From NCBI GenBank assembly GCA_002437245.1, contig DJOQ01000050.1, positions 5,308 to 69,307 on the forward strand: a DNA stretch of 64,000 bases, given 5' to 3'. The notes beneath the pieces are model-generated. The model did no database searches. It was given only the letters and a program-made list of their open reading frames with translations, and had not been told where the DNA came from. Numbering within the stretch: the first letter of the stretch is position 1; each line of letters begins with the position of its first letter. Made by a program: the position numbers and the translations under genes. Source of the stretch: Ruminococcaceae bacterium UBA6434. Lineage in GTDB: Bacteria; Bacillota; Clostridia; Oscillospirales; Acutalibacteraceae. Below are positions 17,007 to 30,578 of the stretch, piece by piece.

Positions 17007-17026
17007 AGAAACCACCTCGTTCTGTA

Positions 17027-17557
17027 CTAATCTTCTTCGAGAATTTTTCTCGCGACGTCCATAAGGCGGACGCCCTGTTCCATACTCATTTTCTGAATTT
17101 TTTTGTGCGCCTCACGCTCCGAGATGCCGTAATTTTCACAAAGGCGCTGTTTTGCCAATGTCAAAAGGTCATTTTCCTCGGCGGAGCGCGTTTTTTTGCG
17201 CGTTGTAATTTCGCTTGATATCTGAACAAGAGTTCTGACCGCGGAAATAAATTCAAGCCTGTCGAGCGGCATTGTAAGCTCCACCATATTGCTGACGAAG
17301 CCCTGATATGCGTCCGACGACGAGGCCAAATGCACAACGTCGAAGCCCGGGGGAAGCGTTTCCGCAAGAGACACAGCCGCCATATTATCCGACAATTTGC
17401 CGCACACCACTACCGCGTCCGGTCTGATGCTCGCATAAGAGAGCACCTCGGCGCCGGACTGATATACCGCCGAAACAAAGAGTAATTCGCGCTGCAAAAT
17501 ATTCTTTATATGCTCTGCGGATTTGCGGTTTGCACTTGCAATTATGATGTCTCTCAT
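17027..17557 (-). CDS. ANTAR-domain protein with degenerate receiver
   Basis: The 176-residue protein has an N-terminal receiver-like fold (1-115). The phosphorylatable Asp strand reads PDAVVVCGKL, with no aspartate at the usual place. A short helix leads into a C-terminal ANTAR RNA-binding domain (about 120-172; AKQRLCENYGISEREAHKKIQKMSMEQG). ANTAR proteins bind paired-hexaloop RNA hairpins and prevent termination, often in nitrogen metabolism genes. The missing Asp suggests control other than phosphorylation. It lies in an operon between glyA and dapF. Confidence 0.85.
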   Translation of the reverse strand: MRDIIIASANRKSAEHIKNILQRELLFVSAVYQSGAEVLSYASIRPDAVVVCGKLSDNMAAVSLAETLPPGFDVVHLASSSDAYQGFVSNMVELTMPLDRLEFISAVRTLVQISSEITTRKKTRSAEENDLLTLAKQRLCENYGISEREAHKKIQKMSMEQGVRLMDVARKILEED

Positions 17558-17603
17558 CGCTCGGCGGCCGATGCCTCCCCCCGTTCTTCGCTTTAGTTAA
17601 AAA

Positions 17604-18857
17604 TTATCTGTAAAGGGGATGGCGCGCGCAAATATCATTTACGCCCTCCCTGATGTAATCTGCCTTGCTTTCAAAATCGGTGGCGCAAAGAGAGATATAT
17701 TCGGCGATTTTTTCCATATCGGCTTCATCAAGGCCGCGTGTGGTGACCGCCGGAGTTCCGACTCTGATACCGCTCGTAACAAACGGCTTTTCGGGGTCGT
17801 TGGGTATTGCGTTTTTGTTGGCGGTGATGTAAACCTCGTCCAGTCTGTGCTCAAGCTCTTTGCCCGTTATGTGAAGCGAGCGAAGGTCCAGGAGCAAAAG
17901 GTGATTGTCGCTGCCGCCCGAAACCATATCGACGCCGTATTTTGTAAGTCCCTTTGCGAGAGCCTTGCAGTTATCGAGAACCTTTTGCTGATACTCTTTG
18001 AATTCGGGTTTTAAAGCCTCGCCGAAGCAAACCGCCTTGCCTGCGATTATATGCATAAGAGGGCCGCCCTGAGTGCCGGGGAATATAGCCTTGTTTACGG
18101 CCTTTGCTATATCCTCGTCGTTGCAGAGAATCATACCGCCGCGCGGTCCGCGGAGAGTTTTGTGGGTTGTTGTTGTGACAACGTCCGCATACGGAACGGG
18201 TGACGGGTGAAGCCCCACAGCCACAAGGCCTGCTATGTGCGCCATATCCACCATAAGGTATGCGCCGACTTTTTTGGCTATTTCGGAAATTCTCTTGAAG
18301 TCGATAATGCGCGGATAAGCCGAGGCTCCCGCAACAATCATCTTGGGCTTGCAGGAGATTGCCTTCTGCTCAAATTCGTCGTAGTCTATATATCCTTCGG
18401 AGTTTACGCCGTAGGGTACAAAATTAAAATATTTACCCGACATATTTACGGGTGAACCGTGGGTAAGGTGACCGCCCTCGGCGAGATTCATACCCATTAC
18501 GGTGTCGCCGGGAGTAAGAAGCGCAAAGTAGACCGCCATATTTGCCTGAGCGCCCGAATGAGGCTGAACGTTTGCGAATTTTGCACCGAAAAGCTCTTTA
18601 GCTCTGTCGCGCGCTATGTTTTCGACAATATCGACATATTCACAGCCGCCGTAGTAGCGCTTGCCGGGATAGCCCTCGGCATATTTATTTGTGAGGACGC
18701 TGCCCATAGCCGCCATAACTGCCGGCGAAACAATGTTTTCACTCGCGATAAGCTCAATGTTTCTCTGCTGACGGGCAAGCTCCAAAGCCATTGCCTTGCC
18801 TACTTCTTCGTCATATTTTGATACGAACCCTATCGTATCCATCATATCTGCGTACAT
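17604..18857 (-). CDS. glyA: Serine hydroxymethyltransferase
   Basis: The 417-residue PLP enzyme has the active-site lysine in [14 protein letters not shown] and the N-terminal [15 protein letters not shown] block. It interconverts serine and glycine and supplies 5,10-methylene-tetrahydrofolate for purine and thymidylate synthesis. This fits its place between guaB and the purB/dap genes on one transcript. It follows guaB by 39 bases. Confidence 0.96.
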   Translation of the reverse strand: MYADMMDTIGFVSKYDEEVGKAMALELARQQRNIELIASENIVSPAVMAAMGSVLTNKYAEGYPGKRYYGGCEYVDIVENIARDRAKELFGAKFANVQPHSGAQANMAVYFALLTPGDTVMGMNLAEGGHLTHGSPVNMSGKYFNFVPYGVNSEGYIDYDEFEQKAISCKPKMIVAGASAYPRIIDFKRISEIAKKVGAYLMVDMAHIAGLVAVGLHPSPVPYADVVTTTTHKTLRGPRGGMILCNDEDIAKAVNKAIFPGTQGGPLMHIIAGKAVCFGEALKPEFKEYQQKVLDNCKALAKGLTKYGVDMVSGGSDNHLLLLDLRSLHITGKELEHRLDEVYITANKNAIPNDPEKPFVTSGIRVGTPAVTTRGLDEADMEKIAEYISLCATDFESKADYIREGVNDICARHPLYR

Positions 18858-18896
18858 TTCTTACTCCTTATTTTTTATTTTCACGCCGATTCCGAA

Positions 18897-20424
<1,528 letters not shown>

Positions 20425-20435
20425 TACTTAATATT

Positions 20436-20465
20436 GAAAAAACACCTGCCGAGAGGGTAGGTGTT
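20436..20465 (-). terminator. Terminator of the CPBP-tadA-mrp unit
   Basis: The stem AACACCT(GCC)/(GGG)AGGTGTT is followed on the minus strand by TTTTTTC. It lies between the mrp stop and the guaB promoter. Confidence 0.75.
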
Positions 20466-20501
20466 TTTGTAGATGTTGTCTCAAGGAGACGGTTATTTAA
20501 T

Positions 20502-21323
20502 TTACTTCGGCAGCTTGTCTATTATGGGGGCGATTTCCTCGGTGTCGCAAAGCTCCACAGCGCCCTTATCCACAAGCGAAGCGATTTTGGGGTCTATCGG
20601 CAGGCGTGCGAGCACCGGAACGCCGAGTTCCTTTGCTACCTCGTCTATCTTGCTCTCGCCGAATATATTGTATTTCTTTTTGCAGTCGGGGCACTCAAAA
20701 TAGCTCATATTTTCGACAAGTCCGATTATCGGAACATTCATCATCTTTGCCATATTGTACGCCTTTTTGACTATCATGGTGACAAGGTCCTGCGGAGTTG
20801 TGACAATTATAATGCCGTCAACGGGCAGGCTCTGAAATACCGTCAGCGGAACATCGCCCGTGCCGGGGGGCATATCCACAAACATATAGTCCACATCGCC
20901 CCAGAGAACCTCCTGCCAGAACTGATTTATTACGCCCGAAATAACGGGTCCGCGCCAAACTACGGGTGCGTCCTCTTTTTCGAGCAGTAAATTTATGCTC
21001 ATTATCTTGATTCCGCTCTTGCTCTCAACCGGGAACATACCCTCGTCGCTGCCCATGGCGCGCTCGTGAATGCCGAATGCCTTGGGGATTGACGGACCCG
21101 TGACGTCGGCGTCCATAACCGCCGTCTCATATCCGCGCGACTGTGACGCCGAGGCAAGAAGCGATGTGACAAGGCTTTTTCCTACGCCGCCCTTACCGCT
21201 GACAACCGCTATGACCTTTTTTATATTGCTGTAATCGTTTTGACGAAGCTTCATATCCTCCGCTTTTCTCTCGCTGCAGCTTTCGCCGCAGGTTGAGCAG
21301 TCATGTGTGCAACCTTCGCTCAT
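20502..21323 (-). CDS. Mrp/NBP35-family iron-sulfur carrier ATPase
   Basis: The 273-residue protein has a deviant Walker A (SGKGGVGKS), MDADVTGPSIPK, and VDMPPGTGD, the Mrp/ApbC signature. Cysteines sit at the N-terminus (CTHDCSTCGESC) and in CPDC near residue 220; the latter is the usual cluster-binding pair of the dimer. The family carries and transfers Fe-S clusters in the cytoplasm. The ATG at 21323 overlaps the tadA stop as ATGA. Confidence 0.9.
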   Translation of the reverse strand: MSEGCTHDCSTCGESCSERKAEDMKLRQNDYSNIKKVIAVVSGKGGVGKSLVTSLLASASQSRGYETAVMDADVTGPSIPKAFGIHERAMGSDEGMFPVESKSGIKIMSINLLLEKEDAPVVWRGPVISGVINQFWQEVLWGDVDYMFVDMPPGTGDVPLTVFQSLPVDGIIIVTTPQDLVTMIVKKAYNMAKMMNVPIIGLVENMSYFECPDCKKKYNIFGESKIDEVAKELGVPVLARLPIDPKIASLVDKGAVELCDTEEIAPIIDKLPK

Positions 21324-21787
21324 TGTTTTTCCTCTTTTCTTTTTCCGCGGAGCTTCGCAAAGAAGTCCGAGAGAATTCTCCTGCAATCTTCCTCCATCAC
21401 GCCGCCCTCGTATTCGGGGCGAAACGTAAACGGAACGTCAAATAAATTTATTTTTGAACCTGCCGCGCCGTTTTTTTCATCGTATGCGCCGAACGTGACC
21501 TTTTCGAGCCTTGCATTTATAATCGCACCGGCGCACATGGGGCAGGGTTCGAGCGTTACGTACATTTCGCACCTCGGAAGCCGCCAGCCCGAAAGCGCGC
21601 GGCAAGCGCCGTCAATAGCTTCGATTTCGGCGTGGCACAGGGCGTTTTTGCCTTTTTCGCGGCGGTTTCTGCCTGTCGAAATAACCTCGCCGTCTCTTAC
21701 TATTACGGCTCCCACGGGCACTTCGCCGTCAAGAAAAGCCTTTTCGGCTTCGAGTAAAGCCAGACGCATAAAATCATTTTTGTCCAT
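21320..21787 (-). CDS. tadA: tRNA-specific adenosine deaminase
   Basis: The 155-residue zinc deaminase has HAEIEAID (zinc His and catalytic Glu) and PCPMCAGAI (zinc cysteines). It converts A34 to inosine in tRNA-Arg(ACG). The family also contains guanine deaminases, but the MRLALLEAEKAF start and PVGAVIV match TadA. It is translationally coupled to mrp by an ATGA overlap and starts one base after the CPBP gene stop. Confidence 0.92.
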   Translation of the reverse strand: MDKNDFMRLALLEAEKAFLDGEVPVGAVIVRDGEVISTGRNRREKGKNALCHAEIEAIDGACRALSGWRLPRCEMYVTLEPCPMCAGAIINARLEKVTFGAYDEKNGAAGSKINLFDVPFTFRPEYEGGVMEEDCRRILSDFFAKLRGKRKEEKQ

Positions 21788-21788
21788 A

Positions 21789-22847
21789 TCAGAACTTAAT
21801 ATACATAGCCGTTTCCCACAAAAGCAGGCAAATTGCTATTATCATGGGGGCGGTTACTATAAACGCTCTCGCTTTTTCGTTTCGTGTGAGAACTTTGCAC
21901 TCGCCGGCGGCAAGTGGGTAAGCGTGCGAATAATTTTTAAAATATATGGCGGCGCAAACAATACCGCTTATCATTATCGCAAAAACAACGGTCATTGTGA
22001 TTACGGCAGCCGTGCTTTCCGAGAAGTTATCTATGCCTATCTGCATGATTATCGACGCAAGGTTGTTGAGGAAATGTATTAAAACGCCGGTCCACATACT
22101 GCCAGTTACCGTAACGGCATAGCCTATGGCGATACCCGCTATAAATGCAAACGGTATCTGAACCATATTGCCGTGCAAGAGGGCAAAGACCAATGCCGAC
22201 ATAATAATCGCAAACCAGTCGCCGTATTTACGCAGGGACTGCATAACCACACCGCGCATCGCAAACTCCTCTATGAGAGCCGGCAAAACGGCGGTTTTAA
22301 CGATATACGGCAAAATTACCGACGCCGTTGTCAGCTTTATGCCGTCCTCAGCCATGGTAAATTCAATGCCGAAGAGGTTTTTAAAAATGTTTCCGAAAAT
22401 GCTCGACGCATAACTGCCGGCTATACACGCCATAAGTCCGGCAAAAACGAGCAGGAAAAATACGGACGTGTTTTTGGCTGTTCCGAGCGGCAAAACCTCG
22501 GGCAAATCGCGCTTGGATTTTAAATACGCATAAGCCGAGAAAAACGGTACGCATATTATAAGCGCGGAATAAATCATATCAAAATATATGCTGAATACCG
22601 CGTTGCCCTTATATTCGGTCAAAAAGCCGGGGATTGCCCGCAAAAGCATGCCGAGTATCATGCTCAAAAGCGTAAAGCCGATAACCGCAAGGCCCACGGC
22701 AATGCTTACGCGCGAGATATTTTTCTTTTCCCTTTTCTTCTCCTGTGCGAGAGGGTCATATTGCCAATTATACGGTGGGGGAGGCGGATAGTTTCCGCCG
22801 GGCGGAGGGTAATTGCCGCCGTAATATCCGTTGTTGTTATAGTTCAT
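21789..22847 (-). CDS. CPBP-family intramembrane glutamic protease
   Basis: The 352-residue protein has a cytosolic asparagine/glycine/proline-rich N-terminus (1-30) and about eight hydrophobic segments. The CPBP motifs are EEFAMRGVV (EExxxR), FALLHGN (FxxxH) and HFLNNL (HxxxN). The family includes CAAX-type proteases and bacteriocin-immunity proteins; the substrate here is unknown. First gene of a three-gene unit with tadA and mrp. Confidence 0.88.
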   Translation of the reverse strand: MNYNNNGYYGGNYPPPGGNYPPPPPYNWQYDPLAQEKKREKKNISRVSIAVGLAVIGFTLLSMILGMLLRAIPGFLTEYKGNAVFSIYFDMIYSALIICVPFFSAYAYLKSKRDLPEVLPLGTAKNTSVFFLLVFAGLMACIAGSYASSIFGNIFKNLFGIEFTMAEDGIKLTTASVILPYIVKTAVLPALIEEFAMRGVVMQSLRKYGDWFAIIMSALVFALLHGNMVQIPFAFIAGIAIGYAVTVTGSMWTGVLIHFLNNLASIIMQIGIDNFSESTAAVITMTVVFAIMISGIVCAAIYFKNYSHAYPLAAGECKVLTRNEKARAFIVTAPMIIAICLLLWETAMYIKF

Positions 22848-23026
22848 AATTTTGCTTTTCCCTTCATAAGCAGGCGTTATCGGTTTTTAAAAAAACGCAT
22901 TGTGTTCTGTTTTTCCTGCTTCAGTAAAGTTTTCGGCAGCGGACAGTAGTCCCCTGCCGAATTACTTTGTAATTATATATTGCAAAAGTAAATGAAATGT
23001 TAATAAAGTTATAACTTTTTGCGGAA

Positions 23027-25642
23027 TTACCCGATTTCTGTCGGGTTTTCGCCTCTTTCGTCCGAGCCTTCCGTTTTTTCGGCTTCGGAGTTTTCCGTCG
23101 CGGAGCCGGTACCGCCATTTTCCGCCGCCGAATCGGTGTTTTCTTCACCGTTTTCCGCAGAGGCTTCTTCTGCCTCGTGCTCGGTTATCGAGAGCGTTAC
23201 AACCTTTTCGCCCTCGTTTGTTTTCATAACGCGGACGCCCTTTGACGGACGGGCAAAAACGCTGATGTCCTTAGCCGGAATTCTTATTATAATTCCGTCG
23301 GACGAAATCATAATAACGTCTTCGTCGTCGCCGACCATTGCAACAGCCGCAACATCACCGTAGGTTTCGGTATGGTAGTTGATAAGACCCTTGCCGCCGC
23401 GCGACTGAACACGGTAATTGTCAAAGTCGGAGCGTCTGCCGAAGCCCGTTTCGGAAACGGTGAGCACCTTTTTGTTTTCTTCGGGAACGCACATACCGGC
23501 AATTTCGTCGCCGTCGGAGAGCGTAATCGCCTTAACTCCGCGTGCGGTTCTGCCTATACAACGCGCGTCCTTTTCTTCAAAGCTTATGCACATACCCTTT
23601 TTGGTTGCAATGAGTATCTGCTTTTCACCGTCGGTGAGTTTTACAAAACGGAGGCTGTCGCCCTCGTCGAGATTTATTGCGAATATGCCGTTTTTGCGGA
23701 CATTCTTATATGCGTCAAGTTCGGTGCGTTTTATGATACCGTTTTTGGTGAGCATGCACAGATAGAGCTTTTCCGTGCCGAATTCGGGAACTCTTATCAT
23801 GGCGGTGACCTTTTCATCCGCACCGAGCGGCAGAATATTGACAATATTCATACCCTTTGAATTACGGCTACCCTCGGGGATTTCGTAGCCCTTTAATCTG
23901 TAAACCTTGCCCTCCGAAGTAAAGAACATTATATAGTCGTGCGTGGAGCAGGTAAACATTGTCTCGGCAACGTCCTCCTCGCGCCTTGTCATACCCTTTA
24001 CGCCTCTGCCGCCGCGGTGCTGAGTCTGATAGGTGTCAACACTCTGGCGCTTGATGTAGCCGAGAGTTGTAAGGGTGAATACGCTGTTTTCGTTGGGAAT
24101 AAGGTCCTCTATATCGACTTCGCCGCTGACATTTACTATTTCGGTTCTTCTGTCGTCGCCGAATTTGTTGCCGATTACCGACAATTCATCTTTTACAATC
24201 GAGAGCACTTTTTCGTCGGAGGAGAGTATCTCATTGAAATAGTTAATTTTTGACTGAAGCTCCTCCATCTCGTTGTGAATCTTCTGAATTTCGAGTCCGG
24301 CGAGCTGTCCGAGTCTGAAAGCGACAATGGCGGCTGCCTGAACGTCGTCAAAATCGAATTTTTCCATTATTGCAGTCTTAGCCTCTGCCTGACCGCCCTT
24401 GCACGCGCGAATGGTGGCTATAATTTCGTCAACTATATCTATGGCACGCGCAAGACCCTCTAAAATATGTTCTCTTTCGAGCGCCTTTTTGAGGTCGAAT
24501 TTTGTTCTTCTTATGATGACTTCTTTTTGGAAGTCTATATATTTTTCGAGAATTTGCTTTAATGTGAGGATTTTCGGCTCGCCGTCAACTATGGCAAGCA
24601 GAATTATGCCGTAGGATATCTGAAGCTGAGTATACGAATAGAGCTGATTTAAAATTACCTGCGGATTTGCGTCCCTTTTAAGGTCTATTTCCATTCTCAT
24701 ACCGGCGCGGTCGGAGGAATAGTCGTTGATGTCGGAAATGCCCTCTATTCTCTTATCCTTGACAAGCTCCGCGATGCTCTCGATAAGTCTTGCCTTGTTT
24801 ACCTGATACGGCAGCTCCGTAACGACAATTTTAAATCTGCCGTTCTTTTCGTTTTCGACAATTTCGGCGCGCGCTCTGAGAGTTACCTTGCCTCTGCCCG
24901 TTGCATAGGCGGCGCGTATGCCGGCTCTGCCCATTATAATGCCCGCAGTCGGGAAATCGGGGCCTTTTATGTGCTCCATAATTTCCTCAATTGTGGCGTC
25001 GGGATTATCTATAAGACAGCAGATGCCGTCAATTACCTCGCGCATATTATGCGGCGGAATATTTGTTGCCATACCTACGGCGATACCCGTAGAACCGTTT
25101 ACGAGAAGGTTCGGGAAACGTGACGGCAAAACTACCGGCTCGTTTAAACGGTCGTCGTAGTTTCTCATCATATCTACGGTATCTTTGTCGAGATTTGTGA
25201 GCATTTCCATAGAAATTTTGCTCATTCTCGACTCTGTATAACGGTAAGCGGCAGGCGGGTCGCCGTCCACCGAACCGAAGTTTCCGTGACCGTCCACAAG
25301 GGGGTATCTCATTGAGAAATCCTGTGCGAGACGAACCATTGCGTCGTATACCGACGCGTCGCCGTGCGGATGGTAACGACCGAGCACGGAGCCTACCGTG
25401 TCGGCGCACTTTCTGTATGCCTTTTCGGGATACAGACCGTTTTCATACATAGTATATAAAATTCTTCTGTGAACGGGCTTTAAGCCGTCGCGTACATCGG
25501 GGAGCGCACGCGACACTATGACCGACATTGAGTAATCGAGGAAGGATTTTCTCATTTCCTTGTTTATCTCGACATTTATGATTTTCTGGTCCTCAAGCGG
25601 CACGTATTCCGAATGATGCCCGGTATCTTTGTTTGTGCTCAT
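23027..25642 (-). CDS. gyrA: DNA gyrase subunit A
   Basis: The 871-residue protein has the normal GyrA layout: N-terminal breakage-reunion domain with the catalytic tyrosine in AAYRYTES, then the six-bladed C-terminal pinwheel with a GyrA box (QHRGGRG). An acidic, glutamate/asparagine-rich tail of about 50 residues follows. The quinolone-determining stretch reads [10 protein letters not shown], with alanine (A96) where many species have serine or threonine. It follows gyrB by 12 bases. Confidence 0.97.
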   Translation of the reverse strand: MSTNKDTGHHSEYVPLEDQKIINVEINKEMRKSFLDYSMSVIVSRALPDVRDGLKPVHRRILYTMYENGLYPEKAYRKCADTVGSVLGRYHPHGDASVYDAMVRLAQDFSMRYPLVDGHGNFGSVDGDPPAAYRYTESRMSKISMEMLTNLDKDTVDMMRNYDDRLNEPVVLPSRFPNLLVNGSTGIAVGMATNIPPHNMREVIDGICCLIDNPDATIEEIMEHIKGPDFPTAGIIMGRAGIRAAYATGRGKVTLRARAEIVENEKNGRFKIVVTELPYQVNKARLIESIAELVKDKRIEGISDINDYSSDRAGMRMEIDLKRDANPQVILNQLYSYTQLQISYGIILLAIVDGEPKILTLKQILEKYIDFQKEVIIRRTKFDLKKALEREHILEGLARAIDIVDEIIATIRACKGGQAEAKTAIMEKFDFDDVQAAAIVAFRLGQLAGLEIQKIHNEMEELQSKINYFNEILSSDEKVLSIVKDELSVIGNKFGDDRRTEIVNVSGEVDIEDLIPNENSVFTLTTLGYIKRQSVDTYQTQHRGGRGVKGMTRREEDVAETMFTCSTHDYIMFFTSEGKVYRLKGYEIPEGSRNSKGMNIVNILPLGADEKVTAMIRVPEFGTEKLYLCMLTKNGIIKRTELDAYKNVRKNGIFAINLDEGDSLRFVKLTDGEKQILIATKKGMCISFEEKDARCIGRTARGVKAITLSDGDEIAGMCVPEENKKVLTVSETGFGRRSDFDNYRVQSRGGKGLINYHTETYGDVAAVAMVGDDEDVIMISSDGIIIRIPAKDISVFARPSKGVRVMKTNEGEKVVTLSITEHEAEEASAENGEENTDSAAENGGTGSATENSEAEKTEGSDERGENPTEIG

Positions 25643-25654
25643 ATTCTACCTCTT

Positions 25655-27640
<1,986 letters not shown>

Positions 27641-27666
27641 TCAGTTATACAAAATCCGAATAAATT

Positions 27667-27924
27667 TTACAGGATTTTCTGTTTTAATCTCTTAAATATC
27701 GTACTCGTTGAAAACGGTGATATATATACCTTTCTCTGCCCGTCTTTTACCTTTACCACAAAGGATTTCGGCAAATCGTATGACACCGTTTCGCACTCTT
27801 TGCTTTTTTCCGCGTAATTTATATATTCGCGCGAAGCCTTGCTCACGGTTGTGTTGTCAAGGTCAAATATACCGAGTATTCCGTCCGTTGTGATTGCCTT
27901 TTCCTGGCTTATCAGAATATACAT
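27667..27924 (-). CDS. RemB-like DUF370 protein
   Basis: The 85-residue protein belongs to the DUF370/RemB (YaaB) family found between recF and gyrB in many Firmicutes. The ATG at 27924 shares a base with the recF stop (TAATG) and has GGAG upstream. Bacillus RemB is tied to matrix gene control, but the molecular role of the short clostridial forms is not established. Confidence 0.8.
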   Translation of the reverse strand: MYILISQEKAITTDGILGIFDLDNTTVSKASREYINYAEKSKECETVSYDLPKSFVVKVKDGQRKVYISPFSTSTIFKRLKQKIL

Positions 27925-29015
27925 TATATTTCTCCGCCGTCTTTGATGTGGAAGGTCTTGCCCTCGCACAGTCTTAAAACGGTATTCGGGTCGCAGCAGG
28001 TTATAAAAACCTGCCTGCCGCTTATATTATTTAGGATATAATCCTGCCTTTTCAAATCAAGCTCGCTCATAACGTCGTCAAGAAGTATTACCGGCTCTTC
28101 GCCCGTGATTTCTTTTATGATTTCCGATTCGCTGAGCTTTAAAGAGAGCGCCGAAGAGCGCTGCTGCCCCTGTGAGCCGAAGCTGCGCGCCGACAAGCCG
28201 TCGATTTTAATATCAAGGTCGTCTCTGTGAGGGCCTATCGACGTTATCTTGTTGTAAATATCGTCGCGCCGCGTCTCTCTGAGTCTGTTTAAGAGAAAAT
28301 CCTTTATTTCGTACGGGTCGTCGGAATACACCTTTGCGTTGTCGGTGTATTCTACGCTCATTTTTTCTTTGCCGCCCGACAGCCCGTCATATATTTTTGC
28401 GGAAAATTCGCTTAAAAGAGAGGTATATTTAATTCGCTCCGATATTACCGCCGCACCGTATGACGAAAGCTTTTCGTCCCAGGCGTCAAGCGTGTCGTAA
28501 AGCTCGCTGTGAAACTGAATGTCTTTTAAAAGAGCGTTTCTCTGAAAAAGGGTATGCGTGTATTTTGCGAGCGCCTTTGCGTAATACGGCTTTATTTCGC
28601 ACAGCGCCGTATCAAGAAATTTTCTTCTGAAAACAGGCCCGTCTTTTACAAGCGACAGATGCGACGGAGAAAATATAACCGCGTAAAATTCGCCTATAAG
28701 CTCCGCAGGGGAACGAAGAGTTACTCCGTTTTTCATGGCGGTGCGCTTTTTATCTATATATATTACCGCCGACTGCTCGCGCCCTTTTGCAAAAAATTTC
28801 ATCTCGTTTTTCGCGAACGACGCGCCGAATCTTACAAGCTCCTTATCTCTTTTTGAGCGGAAACTTTTACAGCCCGTAAAAAGCCATATGCTCTCAAGCA
28901 GATTGGTTTTTCCCTGAGCGTTTTCTCCGTAAATGACGTTTACGCTCTCGGAGGGGGTAATATTCATTTTTTCAATGTTTCTGTAATCCGCGACCGAAAG
29001 CTCTTTTACCGTCAT
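27924..29015 (-). CDS. recF: DNA replication and repair protein RecF
   Basis: The 363-residue SMC-like ATPase has Walker A GENAQGKTN, a signature SFGSQGQQRS and Walker B VILLDDVMSELD. It helps load RecA at gaps on single-stranded DNA. It overlaps the S4 gene by 4 bases and remB by 1, so translation of the cluster is coupled. Confidence 0.96.
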   Translation of the reverse strand: MTVKELSVADYRNIEKMNITPSESVNVIYGENAQGKTNLLESIWLFTGCKSFRSKRDKELVRFGASFAKNEMKFFAKGREQSAVIYIDKKRTAMKNGVTLRSPAELIGEFYAVIFSPSHLSLVKDGPVFRRKFLDTALCEIKPYYAKALAKYTHTLFQRNALLKDIQFHSELYDTLDAWDEKLSSYGAAVISERIKYTSLLSEFSAKIYDGLSGGKEKMSVEYTDNAKVYSDDPYEIKDFLLNRLRETRRDDIYNKITSIGPHRDDLDIKIDGLSARSFGSQGQQRSSALSLKLSESEIIKEITGEEPVILLDDVMSELDLKRQDYILNNISGRQVFITCCDPNTVLRLCEGKTFHIKDGGEI

Positions 29016-29269
29016 TTTCTTATGACCTCGTAATATTTTCCATCAAAGCTGAATTCGTCCCCGTCACGGAGCTTTTTGCCCCTTTGAACGCAGACTTCGC
29101 CGTTAACTCTGACTTCGCCGTCCTGTATTATCATTTTTGCGATACCGCCCGAGCCCACGGCGTCACAAAGCTTGAGTGCCGCGTCAAGGCGTATAAAATC
29201 GGTATCTATAAATATTTGTTTTACTTTTTTTTCGGCAACCTTTGCCTTAATTTTAATTACTTTTTTCAT
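29012..29269 (-). CDS. S4-domain RNA-binding protein, YaaA type
   Basis: The 85-residue protein contains one S4 domain (IRLDAALKL, then GEVRVNGEV and RGKKLRDGD). It is the small protein encoded between dnaN and recF in Bacillus and clostridia (YaaA). It overlaps dnaN and recF by 4 bases each. It probably binds structured RNA, perhaps ribosomal. Confidence 0.88.
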   Translation of the reverse strand: MKKVIKIKAKVAEKKVKQIFIDTDFIRLDAALKLCDAVGSGGIAKMIIQDGEVRVNGEVCVQRGKKLRDGDEFSFDGKYYEVIRK

Positions 29270-30372
29270 TCTGTTTTAAGCCTTACGGGTAAGATTAAGA
29301 ATAAGAAGCTGTCGCCGTCCGTCGGTACTATTATTATGGGGTGAACGGGGCTTGAAAGCTTTATTATCACTTCGTCGGTGTCGCAAACTCTGAGAGCGTC
29401 AAGCAAAAACTTATTGTTAAAGCCCATTTCAAGCTTTTCGCCGTTCATTTCGGCGGGAACTTTGTCGTTTGCCGAGCCGAGAACGGTGACGCTGGAAATT
29501 TTTATCATATCCTTATCAAAAATACATCTGATAGGGCTTTTTGCTCTGTCGGTTATAATAAGAGACGTTCTCTCTATACTGTTTATGAAGTTTCTGACGT
29601 TTACTTTTACCGTTCCCGTCGTGTTGCCCGAAATTGCGGCTTTGTAGTTTAAAAATTCACCGTCAAGAAGACGTGAAACTATATCGTAATCGCCTATTTT
29701 AAAGGTTATGTGCCTCTTGCCTATGCTCATGGATATTTTTCCGTCCTCGCCGGCAGATAGCTTTAATACCTCGTTAAGCGTTTTTTTCGGGACTACAAAT
29801 ATCTTTTCGTCGCCCGCATAGTCGATTTTTTCATTTCTTATCGCAAGGCGGAAGCCGTCAACCGCAACAAGGCGGATATTGTTGTCGCCTATCTCGAATC
29901 TGACGCCGGTATGTACTATTTTTGCGTCGTTTTCGGCTGTCGCAAAAATGGTTTTTCTTATCATATCTTTTAAAAGCTCACTGTCGATAACAACGGGGAA
30001 ACCGCCGTTTACCGAGGGCAACTCGGGATATTCCGCGGAGCTTGTGCCGACAAGCGTAAATTCCGCCTCACCGCTCTTTATTTTGCAGGAAAGTCTTTCG
30101 TCGGCTTCAAAAGAAACTCTGTCCTCGGGAAGATTTCTCAGAATGTCGCAGAGAATTTTGGCGTTTAATATAATGCTGCCGTTTTCTCTGACATCGGCGT
30201 CCGTCGAAGTTATCATTCCGACTTCAAGATCGTATCCCGTGAGAGTTACCGTGTTTCCCTCCGCCTTAATCATAATGCCCTCAAGAGACGGTATTGATGT
30301 TTTTTGAGAAACGGCTCTCTGAACATTTGAACATATATCGGAGAGGATATGTGTGCTGCATTCAAATTTCAT
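29266..30372 (-). CDS. dnaN: DNA polymerase III beta subunit (sliding clamp)
   Basis: The 368-residue protein has three clamp domains. It begins MKFECSTHILSDICSNVQRAVSQK and ends in the conserved region before SPVHPIIIVP. GAAAGGAAATC precedes the ATG. It forms the ring that tethers the replicase. It lies 206 bases after dnaA. Confidence 0.96.
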   Translation of the reverse strand: MKFECSTHILSDICSNVQRAVSQKTSIPSLEGIMIKAEGNTVTLTGYDLEVGMITSTDADVRENGSIILNAKILCDILRNLPEDRVSFEADERLSCKIKSGEAEFTLVGTSSAEYPELPSVNGGFPVVIDSELLKDMIRKTIFATAENDAKIVHTGVRFEIGDNNIRLVAVDGFRLAIRNEKIDYAGDEKIFVVPKKTLNEVLKLSAGEDGKISMSIGKRHITFKIGDYDIVSRLLDGEFLNYKAAISGNTTGTVKVNVRNFINSIERTSLIITDRAKSPIRCIFDKDMIKISSVTVLGSANDKVPAEMNGEKLEMGFNNKFLLDALRVCDTDEVIIKLSSPVHPIIIVPTDGDSFLFLILPVRLKTE

Positions 30373-30578
30373 AAAGATTTCCTTTCAAAATAAAATAAAT
30401 AAAATATATATAAATAGTATTATTATTAGTGCGCGGCGAAATGTCTAAAACTCCCGAAACCGTTTATACAAAAGGAAAAACACATGATATGTGATTGTTA
30501 TTTCGGTGTTTAAAAGTTGTTCAATCAACAGACAAAATTTAACTGTTCAAAACCTGTATGTCGAAAATCAAAACTTGT
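30373..30578. other. dnaA-dnaN gap with four directly oriented TGTNNAAAA motifs; possible origin element
   Basis: The gap is AT-rich and has no gene. TGTNNAAAA occurs at 30442-30450, 30507-30515, 30544-30552 and 30576-30584 (the last running into the dnaA stop), all in one direction; on the minus strand they read TTTTNNACA. There are two dyads: CACAT-gat-ATGTG (30481-30493) and GTTG-ttcaat-CAAC (about 30516-30529). The first 60 bases next to dnaN are almost pure A/T. No TTATCCACA box is present. In Bacillus this gap holds part of oriC. Confidence 0.45.

Noticed and set aside
22931..22960. TTCGGCAG/CTGCCGAA hairpin downstream of gyrA as a terminator
   Set aside because: The stem is only 8 bp with a long loop and no T-run on the minus strand, too weak to call.
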